Below, piece by piece: positions 1 through 11,798 of a stretch of 64,000 bases of DNA (within the stretch, counting starts at the first letter, position 1; each line of letters begins with the position of its first letter). The stretch covers positions 35,196,339 to 35,260,338 of the forward strand of contig OU015532.1 of assembly GCA_907165065.1 (NCBI GenBank), in the 5' to 3' direction. The stretch comes from Caprimulgus europaeus (lineage: Eukaryota > Chordata > Aves > Caprimulgiformes > Caprimulgidae). The notes below the pieces were generated by a model. The model was not told where the DNA came from and made no database searches. It saw only the letters and a list, made by a program, of their open reading frames with translations. Position numbers and translations under genes: made by a program.

Positions 1-954
1 TCTTCAGAAGAATATCTGAAATATTTATAGTATCTCAGTATCTACAGTATCTTAATCCTATCCTTTAACAACATTGTTCTTCTGTATACAATCATTGTCC
101 ACTTCTTGGTTGTAGTATGTATTGGGCTAGTTAGGAGCTTTTTCATTACGTGCATGATCATTTCTGGTGTCAGACAATTTACACTGAGAACTATTTGCTT
201 TTTCTAGATGAACTTTACTATGTCTAACCTTGTTGACGAGGAAACGCTTAAAATTTTTAGAAAACACAGATTTAACTGGGCTGTGGAGAAATCCAGCTAG
301 AAAGACAGAGTTACAACATAATAGTTCCTTCCATGTCTGCTGTCAGATGCCCACTATATGTACAGACATACGAATACATTTTAATTTAGTGACATTTAAG
401 AGAGCTGCATCTGTTAGTTCACTTACCTAAGTTTTCTGAGGATGCTTGTGCAGACAGACCCAGACTGAAGTTGTATTGGTTCCTGGTTTACAAAAATAAA
501 CCAGTTGAAGCAGTGAGTCCTTGCAGCTCTACCCACTCATTCATTTCCCTGTACTTTTCCTCCTCTCCCCATTATAGTATTCTCTTTTGGATCAACACAA
601 AGTCTTGGTTTTAGTATGGGGGAAAAAAAAATAAAAAGATAACTCGAAGAAGGAGTTTTGCTTTTCAGCCAGGTGTGTTTTCTAGTCTGGTTCACAAAAG
701 AAGCACAAAAACGTGTGTTGGCACCATGGGGAGGAGGAGCAGGTAGTTGAGAATTAGGAGTTTTGTTGGAGATGAGTTAAACTGCCATGAAAAATGATGC
801 CTCTAACCATGGTCATGGCAAATTGAAGTTATTCTTATTAAATTCCAAGATTATCTCTACAAATGTAACACAGTCTATTAAAGAGAGATTGTTATATTCA
901 GTTGTCTTATTTTAAACATCTTCTTTTTAATTTCTCTTGTTTTTCTAATTAGAG
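1..954 (+). other. RYR3 intron, 3' part
   Basis: Intronic sequence leading to the first visible exon. AT-rich, with short A and T runs. The acceptor is TTTTCTAATTAGAG. I see no repeat family, RNA gene or conserved reading frame here. Confidence 0.8.
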
Positions 955-1040
955 CCAATTGGCTAAAGAAACCAGATGCAGATTCTGATGAACTCTTTCG
1001 AATGGTAGCTGAAGTTTTTATCCTGTGGTGTAAATCACAT
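955..1040 (+). CDS. RYR3: RYR3 coding exon 1 of 37 in window
   Basis: Encodes [20 protein letters not shown] and on to WCKSH, a conserved segment of the central (bridging) solenoid of ryanodine receptors. The 3' end is CAT|GTAAGA. The 5' end is placed after TTAGAG, giving a split codon G|CC (Ala). An AG two bases earlier (951-952) could also be used and would put one base before a full GCC codon, so this boundary is uncertain by 2 nt. Confidence 0.9.
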
Positions 1041-1147
1041 GTAAGATAATATGTATACTTTTTCTTCCATTTCATTCTCTCTTTAAATATAAATGTGGTA
1101 CATGCAGATTAATTAAACTTCTGGTGATGTTTTTTTTTCATCTTTAG

Positions 1148-1240
1148 AATTTCAAAAGAGAAGAACAAAATTTTGTGATTCAGAATGAAATCAACAATTT
1201 GGCATTTTTAACAGGAGACACCAAGAGCAAGATGTCTAAA
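1148..1240 (+). CDS. RYR3: RYR3 coding exon 2 of 37
   Basis: 31 codons, phase 0 at both ends, from NFKREEQNF to [19 protein letters not shown](V/I)(V/I)QNEINN is near-invariant in ryanodine receptors. Acceptor CTTTAG, donor AAA|GTAAGT. The exon ends exactly at the position where vertebrate RYR genes insert the alternatively spliced ASI microexon. Confidence 0.97.
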
Positions 1241-2858
1241 GTAAGTTAATAAAAATTTGTGGATCAGTTAAATCTTAAGCATGTGTTCATTATGCTGTAA
1301 GAAGGCTCTGTAAATCTACCCAGATTGAAGCTGCTGTGCTGGTAGAAGAAACAAAAAATAGTTTTGCTTCTTGATAATAGACATCACAGCTACTATGCAA
1401 AATATAGGCTTGGTACCTTAAGTTACTTATTAAATGTCTACCAAGTAGTCAAAGACACAAGATTAAAATAATGGTCTTGATTTGAAATAGTTACACATAT
1501 AAGAGAATATAAGTTGTAATATATAATACAAGTTGTTGATCTTTCAGGAAAAACAAAAAGGTAGACTATTTTATGAAAGCAGATGAAGAAACATTGCCTG
1601 ATCTTTTTCTTGTGAATGTCAATCAGTATTGTTCTGTCAGCTTTGATGGAGGAATGCTGTCTTTGCATATACCTCTTTATTCATACATATAGTGTGCCAC
1701 ATGTGCACTGTTCTTCTTGTTTCTGATTAATGACCATATTCATTTCTTTTCTGCTCATTTTGAATATGACAAGATGCTGACATTGATGGCTGGAAAGTAC
1801 ATTTGTTACCTGTATAATAGAGAAAATGCATGTTGTCAAGGTAAAAAATGACATTTTGACATTAGCTGAGGAAGATTGCCTTACTCAGCTAAAGCCGGTT
1901 GAAGTCTTAATTCCAAATTAGTGTTGGTAAATGTAGCAAAGAACCCTTAGTTTTATTCATATTTGTAACGTATTTGGAGTAATCCTGTTTTGAAAGTGTT
2001 CCAGATTTGTGTTTTGTATTTGACTATATTTTAATTGTCTGTAACCTAGCTACTGTAAGTCCAACTTTAGACAATAGAGAATCAGATAAAATGTGCCATT
2101 ACCTTTCTTAATTCTCTTAAAAAACATTTGCTTCTTTTTGATTATATTTTTGTAAGTTCTGAAACTTGATTAAGCCAAACCCTGATATTGGAAATCTTAC
2201 AGGCAACAATAACAGATTTTCTGCTCATCTTTAGTTCATGACTGGCAATGAACAGCAATTTAAACTATATAGAGAATTCTATATTTGAGGAAAAGGAAAT
2301 TTTGAACGTTTTTTGTTGGTTTTGAGATGCAGCTCCTTGGAATTGTGCAATAGAATTGAAATGTTTTTATTATCCTCATTAGCAAGACAAGTAGTGGGCA
2401 CAGTCTGGGCTGTTTGACAGTCCGTTGCACGATAACAGAGTCTAACGTGTAGCTCTGTACTTTTATCATATGGCAGTCACTACACATATATACGTATACT
2501 TCAACATTTATACGTTAGAATTGGCCAGAGGAACCAAGAATTGGGTGTACTGTTTTATAAAATATAATAGATTAGAATCAGGTGATTCATAGTTAATCTA
2601 AATTGTGTCTCACTGCAGTATTGTTTATAGGATAATATGATGTAAACTGTTAGTGTCACATTTTATTCAGTCTGGCACAGCAGGAATCACAAAACAAAGC
2701 TTTACAGAATAAAGAATAGGTATCCCCCATACTGCTCCAATTTGGATACAATCACAGGAATTTAACATCAAGAATCTATATGACCCAGATTTGAAAGAGT
2801 TTGGTTTTGAGATTACATTTTCAAATGCCTGTTGTGTATGTTTAAATGTACAGATATA

Positions 2859-2896
2859 TTATGTATAAATACTTGTATAAATATATTTATACATAA
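2859..2896. repeat. 13-bp inverted repeat, AT-rich
   Basis: TTATGTATAAATA at 2,859-2,871 is matched by its exact reverse complement at 2,884-2,896, separated by 12 nt. It could form a hairpin in DNA or RNA. Such AT palindromes also arise by chance in AT-rich introns. Confidence 0.7.
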
Positions 2897-4028
2897 CAGG
2901 GATGTAGATGCATGTGTAAAAGCACTTTTCTCATATGGGTGTACAGTACAAGGAGATTATAAATTTTTATATGCATATAATTTTTTGTATATCAAATCAT
3001 ATTGTTCAGTGTATGGTTATTGCTAATATAAGAAGAAATAAAGGATTGTATTGTTCATGACTTCATATTTTATTAACTTGGTACCATATCTGGAGGAGTG
3101 ATTGCAGAACAGCTGGTCATTTACATAGGCATTTGTTTCATGATGACGTAAATATGATACAATACATGAGGCATATTTTAGAAGTGTTATATTAGTTTTC
3201 TGTACATGGTTTCTAAGCAGGAAATTGATAATATTTTATAATGTTTGTGCTCTAAAACCAGTGCATTCATTAAGGCGTAAAATTGGACCTGAATAATTTT
3301 TTCTAACACTGCATAGTTTAGAATAAACAAGACATTCTCTAAGTAACTGAATTTTAGGGTTTCTTAAAAGATTTGGTACTTACTTATATCCTCAGAGAAT
3401 AATCAGTAGAGAACATTACATTAGGGAACATTATTTATATAATTTCTTGCTTTAATATTAACATTCAGCTCAGGAAGTAGTATGCTAACAGAATAATTAG
3501 CACTTCCCTCTTTATCACCAATTCTTTATTCACATTGTTTTTAGTGGGAGCAATAATATCCAATATTTATCAAGCTTGAGAATGTATAGATAACCGTGCA
3601 TATGAACACTGGCTATTTGCAGTTGGCCCAAGACAAGGGCAGTTTGGGATCTGTCAAGAGTAAAGCCCCATGCTGATCTTGGAGTGCTTTAGACAACTGG
3701 TTTACAACAGAGCCTTAGTATTTTTCCTGAGGTACAAGATACTGTGATAGTACTAGTGTGTAAGGGGTGATATATTGTTTATGAAAGGTTCTATATCTTT
3801 ACATACCATATGCATAAAAAAGATATGCAGAGGATGAATGATGAGGATTACATTATTTAACTGTGGCTCATAGCAGTGATATCAAATGATTCATCATTAC
3901 AACCAGTAAATTAAGTACCCATTGTATTTTTGATTATACAATATTAACTTTGTTAATATTTTCTCAAATAAATGTACTAACAGCTGAGCAAGTTTTTTAA
4001 TTTTTCTTTTCTAAAAAAATGGCAGCAG

Positions 4029-4046
4029 ATTGCTCGGAGGGGAATG
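4029..4046 (+). other. Possible unannotated 18-nt RYR3 microexon
   Basis: A TACTAAC branch-point consensus (3,975-3,981) is followed by a T-rich tract (3,992-4,011), GGCAGCAG, 18 nt, then a perfect GTAAGT donor at 4,047. The 18 nt would read Ile-Ala-Arg-Arg-Gly-Met in phase 0, between SKMSK and the ASI residues, with no stop and no frame change. The splice signals are seen directly; use as an exon is inference. I know of no described RYR3 exon here. Confidence 0.3.
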
Positions 4047-5875
4047 GTAAGTTAGAGATCTTTCAGTCTGAGAGAGACTGGTAACTTAGATTACACTGAA
4101 ATAACAGATTTGTGATAGAAGTGTTGAAATGGAGAATTTAAACACATTCAGCTCCACTAATCTGTTATTTTGAACCCTTCATAGGTTTGTTGATAAAATA
4201 GCATTTTGATTAAGATGCAATGATGTCCTATTGTGTTTTGCAGTTAATTAGTGTAGCAGATTAAACGTATACATTCACATGTACTTAATAACTGTGTAAT
4301 ACATATGTGTGCAATTTTTCTGTGTAAGTTTTGGAATCTAAATGAATGAGTGGCTGGATATATATCCTCAGTTGTTAAACACTTGCATATCCTACTGAAG
4401 TTTTATTTGACTAGTCCTCATTACTAATTTTTTTTATCTATTTTTAAAAAGACCAATTATAGAATACGAGTTTGTATTATGGAACAACATTGTGGTTTGT
4501 ACCCATTTGTAATATGTTAATACATATTATTTGCAAATTTGCAATAATAAAGGTATTTCATGTTAGTATTTTCTGCAGGAATTTTAGATTCTTCTTTGAG
4601 ACCATTTCAATTGCATAGAATACATTTCCTTCAGATATATTATGGTAAATCATGAGTGAATTACTTTTATGGTCATCTCTAATAAATGAAATACAATTAA
4701 CGTCTTTGCTTACCTTCAGTGTATATCTGCTGAGCCTTATCTGTGCAGCATCTGCATATTCCATGCAATAGAAATTTTCAATTAAAATTTACTATTTGTC
4801 TGAGTAAGGTTTTGAAGATTCTAAGATGCTTAACACTTAATTTGATGATTAGTCTTTCTGTCTTTCTTGACTTGTAGCTGGTTTTCTTCACAATGTGATA
4901 TAGTAGGATATAAAAAGATATTTTAATAATAACTTGGCTTCAACATTTTGAGGCTAATTCAAGTATCACAAGAAAACAAAGTTGCTCTTAGAGCTATCAC
5001 AGAAGAGGGAGTTTGTGTTTATGGTTTTTTTCTGTGTTTTTAACTGACAGTTTCCTATAGTATTTTCCCGTGGTCAAGGATTCTTTTGAGTAACAGCTGC
5101 ATTTTTTTGCCATTTTACCTTAACTACATGGGGTTCTGTTCTTATCTTCTTAAGACAGTGATAATATAGTGTTGACTATGTAATGCATGTTTATTTAGGT
5201 ATGTTTATTATATTAATGTAAAAAAAGAGGAAAAAACCTGTGTATGTATAAGAGTTACAGTTGAGTTTGTAGTAGTGTTCTCAAAATGAATGCTGCTGAG
5301 AAACATGAGCTTAAGTCAAGTTTTCTCTCAGGCTGTCTTCAAAACAGTAATGAGCTATGCAATGGGAAAATACATCTATAAATAAAATGCTGCATCTTGA
5401 CGGTGACAGTTTGATTTCCATTTCTAAACATAATTTGTCTCCATCATATTTTGCTGGGGAGAAGAGGTAAAAAGGGCTATTTCGGTGAAAATGCAAATGT
5501 TTTTCATTATTGAATTATCCACAGTTACAGACACCTTCCTCCTTTTAACAATACTGGGAAAAGATGCAGTAATTACTATATTGATGTGCTTACTTAGTAG
5601 ATGTACTTCCTTATGTGCTGAAGCAACAAATGGTAGTGCTGAATAGCGACAGATAAATTCAGAATTTCAATCATTTACTGAAGATTAAGCTGAATAAAAA
5701 TTATTTCACTAAGATCTCATTTGATTGTACATTTATGGTCTATTGTTTTAGCCACAAACTTATAATATTTTTACTGTCCTGATAAAGCTGAGCAAGTTTA
5801 TTACTAACTTGTAAGATTTTCATATTTTCTTCTCTTTTACTTATCTTTTTTTCCCTTTATTTTTCTTTCATACAG

Positions 5876-5890
5876 GCCATGCAAGTAAAG
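5876..5890 (+). CDS. RYR3: RYR3 coding exon 3 of 37: ASI microexon (15 nt)
   Basis: GCCATGCAAGTAAAG encodes Ala-Met-Gln-Val-Lys in phase 0 at both ends. It sits where RYR1 has its 5-residue ASI insert (AGDAQ), which is included or skipped by tissue and stage. The acceptor has a strong pyrimidine tract (TTTCTTTCATACAG); the donor GTACAG is weak, which fits regulated use. Skipping joins MSK directly to SGGQDQ in frame. The exon is too short to be found by ORF search. Confidence 0.93.
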
Positions 5891-8800
5891 GTACAGGTCA
5901 AAGTGCATGATGTGTCTTTGTTTTAGATCTAGAGATGATCAGGCTCCAAGCATTCTTTCCATTGATCATAGCAGTGGCGTCACAAAGTGAAGGCCCAGGT
6001 TCCACCTACTATAAATTTTCTCTGAGTTAAAGTGGCAGTATGTGACCAGAGCAGCTGAAATTCCCTTTGGCACTCCCACATGTTGCTTAATGTGAAAATG
6101 TAGTAAAGTTCCTGTTATTTTAGATATACATTCCGCCTCTGCCGTCTTTCTGCTTTCTGATTTTTTTGCTAATATATTGAAGCAGACATTGTAAAAGCAA
6201 CACCTAAATAAGAGTTGTCAGAAACATGTATTTAACTTAGGGAATTCAAGAAAAACATATGAGAGAAATGTGCTATAACCTATACCTTATCTGTAGATGA
6301 ATAGAAGATGCATTAGACCAGTAAGTTTAAATAAGAGAGTTCAAATCCTATCTTTTTCCAAAATTAGAATTATCTTTACTACAGATGTGAGGGGTGACAA
6401 AGCTTTTGAAAAATCCTTGTTTCTTTTATGTATTTAATGTATTCAGAGCTTTATTTGTCTCCAGTGAACCGTAGTTCACCTTCCATTGCATCATTCATAT
6501 TATCTTTTTTTTTAGTATAAATTTCTACTATAGATTAGTACTTTTCGACCCATGGTGTGTTCTTCATTGGTGAAGCAGAATGTACAGGATAATGGAGCAT
6601 AAAACTCTTTCATCTTTCCCTTCACCCTGTGTGCTGAGAAGCACACATGATGCTGTGAAGAGTTTTTAATCAATTAAATTGGAGGCATAAACTAAAAACT
6701 GAGCAGTTGCGTTAAACTTATAGACCTGATTTCACACTTCGCTATTGGCAAACTTCTCCAGGTATATAGAGTAGCATTTACTGAATGTTCCCATTATAAT
6801 CTTGGAGAATAGAAGCTTTGAGGAGGGTTGGAGATATTAAAAATATTAAATCCATCATCTTTTAATCAGTTTTATCTGGGTTGTTTTGGGGTTTTTTTTT
6901 TCGTATGAATAAATTATTTCTTCTTTTTGATTGTATATTTAATTATTATGAATCTACTGGAGAATGTAATTCTTTTTCTCTATATTTTTGTTGAAGAAAT
7001 GTCCATTTGTGTGTTTAAATTCTCGGACAAGTAAGATCATTATGTGCTGATTATAAAATTATAAAATTCATCTTGTTGTGGTCCTCTTAGTACAGTTAAT
7101 TACTTAGGCAATATATATCCAATTGAATGCTCTTTACATATAAAATGAAGGTATTGTGTTTACTCATATAGGTGTATATTAGATCTGAAAGACACGTAAT
7201 TGTATTGTCATTTAGGTTTCTGTCTGTGACTCTACTTATACATCTGTTAGCAGGAGTTGTGAATTCACAGGCAGCAGAATTAGATGGCAAAGGCGGAATG
7301 GATCTTCTTTTCTGGTTTTAAAAATGTTCACCTATCTTGTTCATACCTAGTTTTTAATCCCAAATGAAAATAAAGAGAATTGGATGTGTAAAATGTCCTC
7401 GAGCATAAAGGTGCACAAAAGCAAGCCAGTCTCTCTCCTTCTTTTACTTTTTCTATATATGTTTATATTATATATTTTTTAAAATTTCTTATTTAAGACG
7501 CATAGTGACGCCACTGGAATACAGTAATACATTGTGGGATTTGTTTGTCTGCTCTCAATGTAGAATACAAATGATGTCATTATTATAGCTATTACATCAC
7601 TGCTATTTCTAAGGTACTTCCAAAAGCAAAGCTTGGAGGCAAAGTACTCTCTTGCAATTGTTAGTTCCTTAAGAAAGGAAGCCACATCCATTTTGCGTTC
7701 CCTCTGACCTGCAAAATGCTCAACACCAGCTACGTACACAAAGATTCACCATCTGGAAGACAGAATTTGCCAAAATTTATCACTGAGTAGAATGTGTATG
7801 GCTGCCTTTTTTTCTTCCAGTGATTACTGTGATAATAATGTGGTAATAATTGGTAAATAATGAATTGCAGTGGATTCTGGTTTACCCTTATGTGGAACTA
7901 CACAATGTAGTAGTTGGTAGTCAGTAAATCTTAATTGACAGAGGGAAAAGGATGTGGAGGGTTAAATGCAAGCATTTGCTATTCTGTAGTGTCGTATAAG
8001 CCTGGAGGCCTAGTCCTGAAATCTTGTCTTAGGCAAAACTCCCCTTGAGTCTAGTAGGAGTTTAATCTAGGTACAGAATTCAGAACTGGGCTATTTTTTT
8101 GTTGTTGTTGTTTACCATATGTTCATTAAATATATGGTTCTGTTCTAAAGATTTTGGTTGACTGTCTCATAAATGAAAAGTTGTGTGTGAAATATTGTTA
8201 TATGGTGTCTGTTGTGAGAAGATAGGGCAAATGTTATTCTGTTGTGCTGTTAACTTTTCTGTCTTTTCTGTTTTCCTTTTCCTATTACTTATGATCTCCA
8301 AAGATGCAAAAGACTTAATTTTTCATTCCAGAGTTTCTTATATTAGCTGAAGCCAAAGGGCAGTACTTTTCCCAGAGACACTGATTCATTGGCGTTTTAT
8401 TGCATTGACTCAAAGCTTTTTAGATTCTGGTATTTTTCAATTGAGACAAATCAGAAAACATTCATTCATTCAGACCCTGGATAACTATCTTTATGTGAGG
8501 TTCTAACAAAAATGTAAACATCCTGAATTTGTCTCTGTAACATTGAGAACAATTAGACCCCTGAGACTGACTCAGCTTTTAATTTTAGGGTTGTTTCTGA
8601 TTTGACAGGTAAGATCCGGAAAATAATATTATTCATCTGTATGAATGCACACAAAAGTATGTTACCACTATTAAAATATTACTGTTATTGCAATTTCTGC
8701 ATTGGCACACACCAGAAGTATTCCTTTACATTTCCCACTCAAGACTGTTCACCCTTCCTCTAATGTAGCATTTATAGTTAATTGTACTACATCAGGAACA

Positions 8801-8900
8801 CAGTTTCTTTGGACCATTAGGGGAAGAGCGTATTGGGAAAGTGTGTGATCAAACAATTACAGTCATTTACTTTTCTTTTTATTTTTTATTTTAATTATAG
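5891..8900 (+). other. RYR3 intron, 3.0 kb, after ASI microexon
   Basis: AT-rich intron between the ASI microexon and the next constitutive exon. Only scattered homopolymer runs and short chance ORFs are seen. No repeat family recognised. Confidence 0.8.
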
Positions 8901-9071
8901 TCCGGAGGACAAGATCAAGAGAGAAAGAAATCAAAACGTAGAGGGGATTTGTACTCCATACAAACATCCTTGATTGTAGCTGCACTTAAAAAGATGCTTC
9001 CTATTGGTTTGAATATGTGTACTCCTGGAGATCAAGAGCTCATCTCTTTGGCTAAGACTAGATACAGCCAT
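8901..9071 (+). CDS. RYR3: RYR3 coding exon 4 of 37
   Basis: 57 codons, phase 0. Starts [19 protein letters not shown] and continues through [19 protein letters not shown] to LAKTRYSH. The [13 protein letters not shown] stretch is the RYR3 form; RYR1 and RYR2 have CAPTDQDLIMLAK. Lies in the helical core-solenoid region just after ASI. Acceptor ATTATAG, donor CAT|GTAAGT. Confidence 0.97.
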
Positions 9072-9539
9072 GTAAGTGTGTGCTTTATACTAGCTTTTAA
9101 TGCAAAATAAGCAGAACTTCATAGACTGAACTTTGAAGGCATAGATATCTAAGCAGTCAATATAATTAGATATATCCATCTCCTGTAAGCAATTATAGCT
9201 GCTAATTGTGCTTTCACAAGAAAAAGTGATATGTATAGATGGCTGCCATAATCTCCATGTCATTTTCCATTTCTATACAATATACATTTTTACATAGGCA
9301 TATTCATTTGGACCAAATGCTGAAATACCATTAGTTAGCTTAATTCTCTTCAAAGTTTAATCCTTGTTTTGTGGTGAAAATAAATGAAAGACTTTGTCCC
9401 ATGCCCTTCTGAGACCTTACATACTTTGAAAACAAGAGAGGTTAAGTTACAATATTAAAATAATAGTTGTTCTATGTTGTACGTGTACTTATGAGATGGA
9501 TCATAATCTGAATTGAAAAATACTTCTACCTTTCTACAG

Positions 9540-9599
9540 AGGGACACTGATGATGAAGTCAAAGAACATTTACGTAACAACTTACATTTACAGGAAAAG
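9540..9599 (+). CDS. RYR3: RYR3 coding exon 5 of 37
   Basis: 20 codons, phase 0: RDTDDEVKEHLRNNLHLQEK, matching the DTDEEVRE(H/F)L(R/Q)NNL motif of all three vertebrate receptors. Acceptor TTTCTACAG, donor AAG|GTAATA. Confidence 0.97.
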
Positions 9600-10698
9600 G
9601 TAATATAAAAAAATCTATCTTAAAGAAGCTGATGTGAACTTTTAAAATGCAGAAGTCACAATTGTTTTTGTTTATCTTGATACATTAAAAAAGAGAATGT
9701 AAAAAGGTATTACAAAAATTGCTATTTTAACTTTTTTTTCATAATATTTTCATGACACTAGTTTATTTGTAGCTTTGGCTGGTATTTTCAAGTTTCAGGA
9801 AGTCCTGTAGAATGGAACAAGTGTAAAGAATTGAGATATCGGTAGTGTTAAAGCTATAATTACTTAGAATCGACTCAATCCAAGAAAATAAAATTCAATC
9901 TATAGTATTTCAGCTTCTCTTCTTGAACTTAACTTACACTAATGATTAAATAGTATTTCTAAGACTATTTGCATTGTAAAGTGACTGATAAAATAAGAAA
10001 AGCTTGTGCTATCTTAACCTTTAAGAGTTTTAAAAGCACATTTATGTTCCTACTATTTATATGCTGAATACACTGTCAAAAGTGATAACAAAATGGAGTC
10101 CTCATCATTCTGTAAATAGTAAATAATTTAGATCATTGCCTACAGACTTTGAACATAATTGGAGTAACTCATTTATCTGTCAGGGGAGATCACTGTCTGG
10201 TTGCTATAAATTTGTGCTTACATAAATTTAAATTGGACACACTAAGTAATTCTAATGTGTTTTTTCTATTTCTGTCTTGCAAAAAACCCCAAACCTCTGG
10301 ATGTAACTCTTCACCTACTGAAATTCTAGTTGTCTTTTATAAATGCTGTAAAACAGCTTTCCACTGTTGGTACAGAGGTCCTGCAAGGAGTTAAATTCAA
10401 TCCCAGTACTAAATGTGCTTCCTTATTCTGAATGCAGTTAAATGGGATAAAGACGTCCCACAGTGCTTTGTTTGGTTTCATGAAATAAAAGTCCAGAACT
10501 GAATTCAGTTACCCAGGAGTATACAGAATCTAATGCTATTTTTCTGAGCAGCTAGCAGCTGTTAATTTTGACTAAAAGAGGACAGATGAAGTGGGAATAT
10601 CTATAACATTCTTTATTATACTATGAGAATAATAGTGGTAGTAGTCAAATTCAGTATCTTCATTCAGCGGCTTATGTACAAAATATGTTGGTTTTTAG

Positions 10699-10830
10699 TC
10701 TGATGATCCAGCTGTGAAATGGCAGTTAAATTTGTACAAAGACATCTTGAAGAGTGATGAACCTACTGACCCTGAGAGAAATGTGGAACGTGTACAGAGG
10801 ATATCAGCTGCTCTGTATCATCTGGAGCAG
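10699..10830 (+). CDS. RYR3: RYR3 coding exon 6 of 37
   Basis: 44 codons, phase 0. Reads SDDPAVKWQLNLYKDILKSD and continues to RISAALYHLEQ. RYR3-type sequence (AVKWQLNLYKD); RYR1/2 have RWQMALY. Acceptor GTTTTTAG, donor CAG|GTAAAA. Confidence 0.97.
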
Positions 10831-11685
10831 GTAAAAAGTTAAATGGCTGACTGTGTCTGTCTTAAAATAGCAGGAGGGGTTTTTTTCCTTGTAGGGATTA
10901 TTTTTACTTCAGTGAGTGTCATTATTAAAGTTTCCAGATAAAAATTATTTTTCACAGGCATGCATGCACACACACACATATACAGATGTGTATATATACA
11001 AAGTTTTTAATGTAATCTCTTGAAGTGCCTCAATTTAGCTTCAGGGAAGACTCAGGATGTGTTGGCCTCTGCATAACTTTGCGAACAGTCACAAGAAGTA
11101 TAATATCCAAATCATCGCCGTTCAGTAGCCGAAAACTCTAATTTTAGGGTGAGAAGTTGCATGTGCACTTATTTTTAATATACTGGTTTTAGACCATCTT
11201 CTGTTTCTGCACCTGAAGATTCTATAGCAACTTTTGAATTGGTTGCCTTTTATTCAAATTGTACAATTTAAATAAAAAAGGCATTTTTACTCTTCCCACA
11301 TAAAGTAAATCCATTTCATTCGCAAATGATACAGCACGGAAATTCATTCACAGGAAGCATTAAATATGCATAGTTAGAAATGGATAAAATAACCATTTTG
11401 AATTTTGAATTCCCCCACTCTGGTGTCTTGAACTTTTCTGTATAAACTGAGAGGTACTATATATAAAACCCCCAGTGTTTTTTATTATTAATTAAAAAAA
11501 ACCCAAACCCAAACCTAAAAATCAAACCAAAAAACCCAACACCCCAAAAGAACATTTTTTTGAGATGACAGGGAGCATTTGTAAAGTTTTCTAATTTGCT
11601 AACTACATTAACCACTAGCTAAAAGAAAATTTTTGCCTAAAAGTTGAAGTTTCCATTGTATATAGTAGAGATGTTTTTCCCATAG

Positions 11686-11798
11686 GTTGAACAACCCCTG
11701 AGGTCAAAGAAAGCTGTTTGGCACAAACTCCTGTCGAAACAACGCAAACGAGCTGTTGTTGCGTGTTTCAGAATGGCACCGTTATACAACCTACCGAG
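11686..11798 (+). CDS. RYR3: RYR3 coding exon 7 of 37
   Basis: 37 codons plus 2 bases. Reads [20 protein letters not shown] and on to [12 protein letters not shown], one of the most conserved blocks of the family. Ends CCG AG|GTAAAT; the split Arg codon is completed by G in the next exon, 5.9 kb downstream. Confidence 0.97.

Larger units (their letters stand above)
1241..5875 (+). other. RYR3 intron, 4.6 kb, before ASI microexon
   Basis: Long AT-rich intron. It holds a 13-bp inverted repeat at 2,859-2,896 and a possible unannotated 18-nt exon at 4,029-4,046, both listed separately. Short open frames are scattered and have no recognisable homology. No LINE, LTR or RNA gene was seen. Confidence 0.8.
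9072..11685 (+). other. RYR3 introns between exons 4 and 7
   Basis: Three introns (9,072-9,539; 9,600-10,698; 10,831-11,685) around exons 5 and 6. They are AT-rich with a short CA run near 10,968-10,979 and A/C-rich low-complexity sequence at 11,495-11,550. No mobile element or RNA gene seen. Confidence 0.75.

Noticed and set aside
10966..10982. CA repeat as a notable microsatellite
   Set aside because: Only about six interrupted units; too short to matter.
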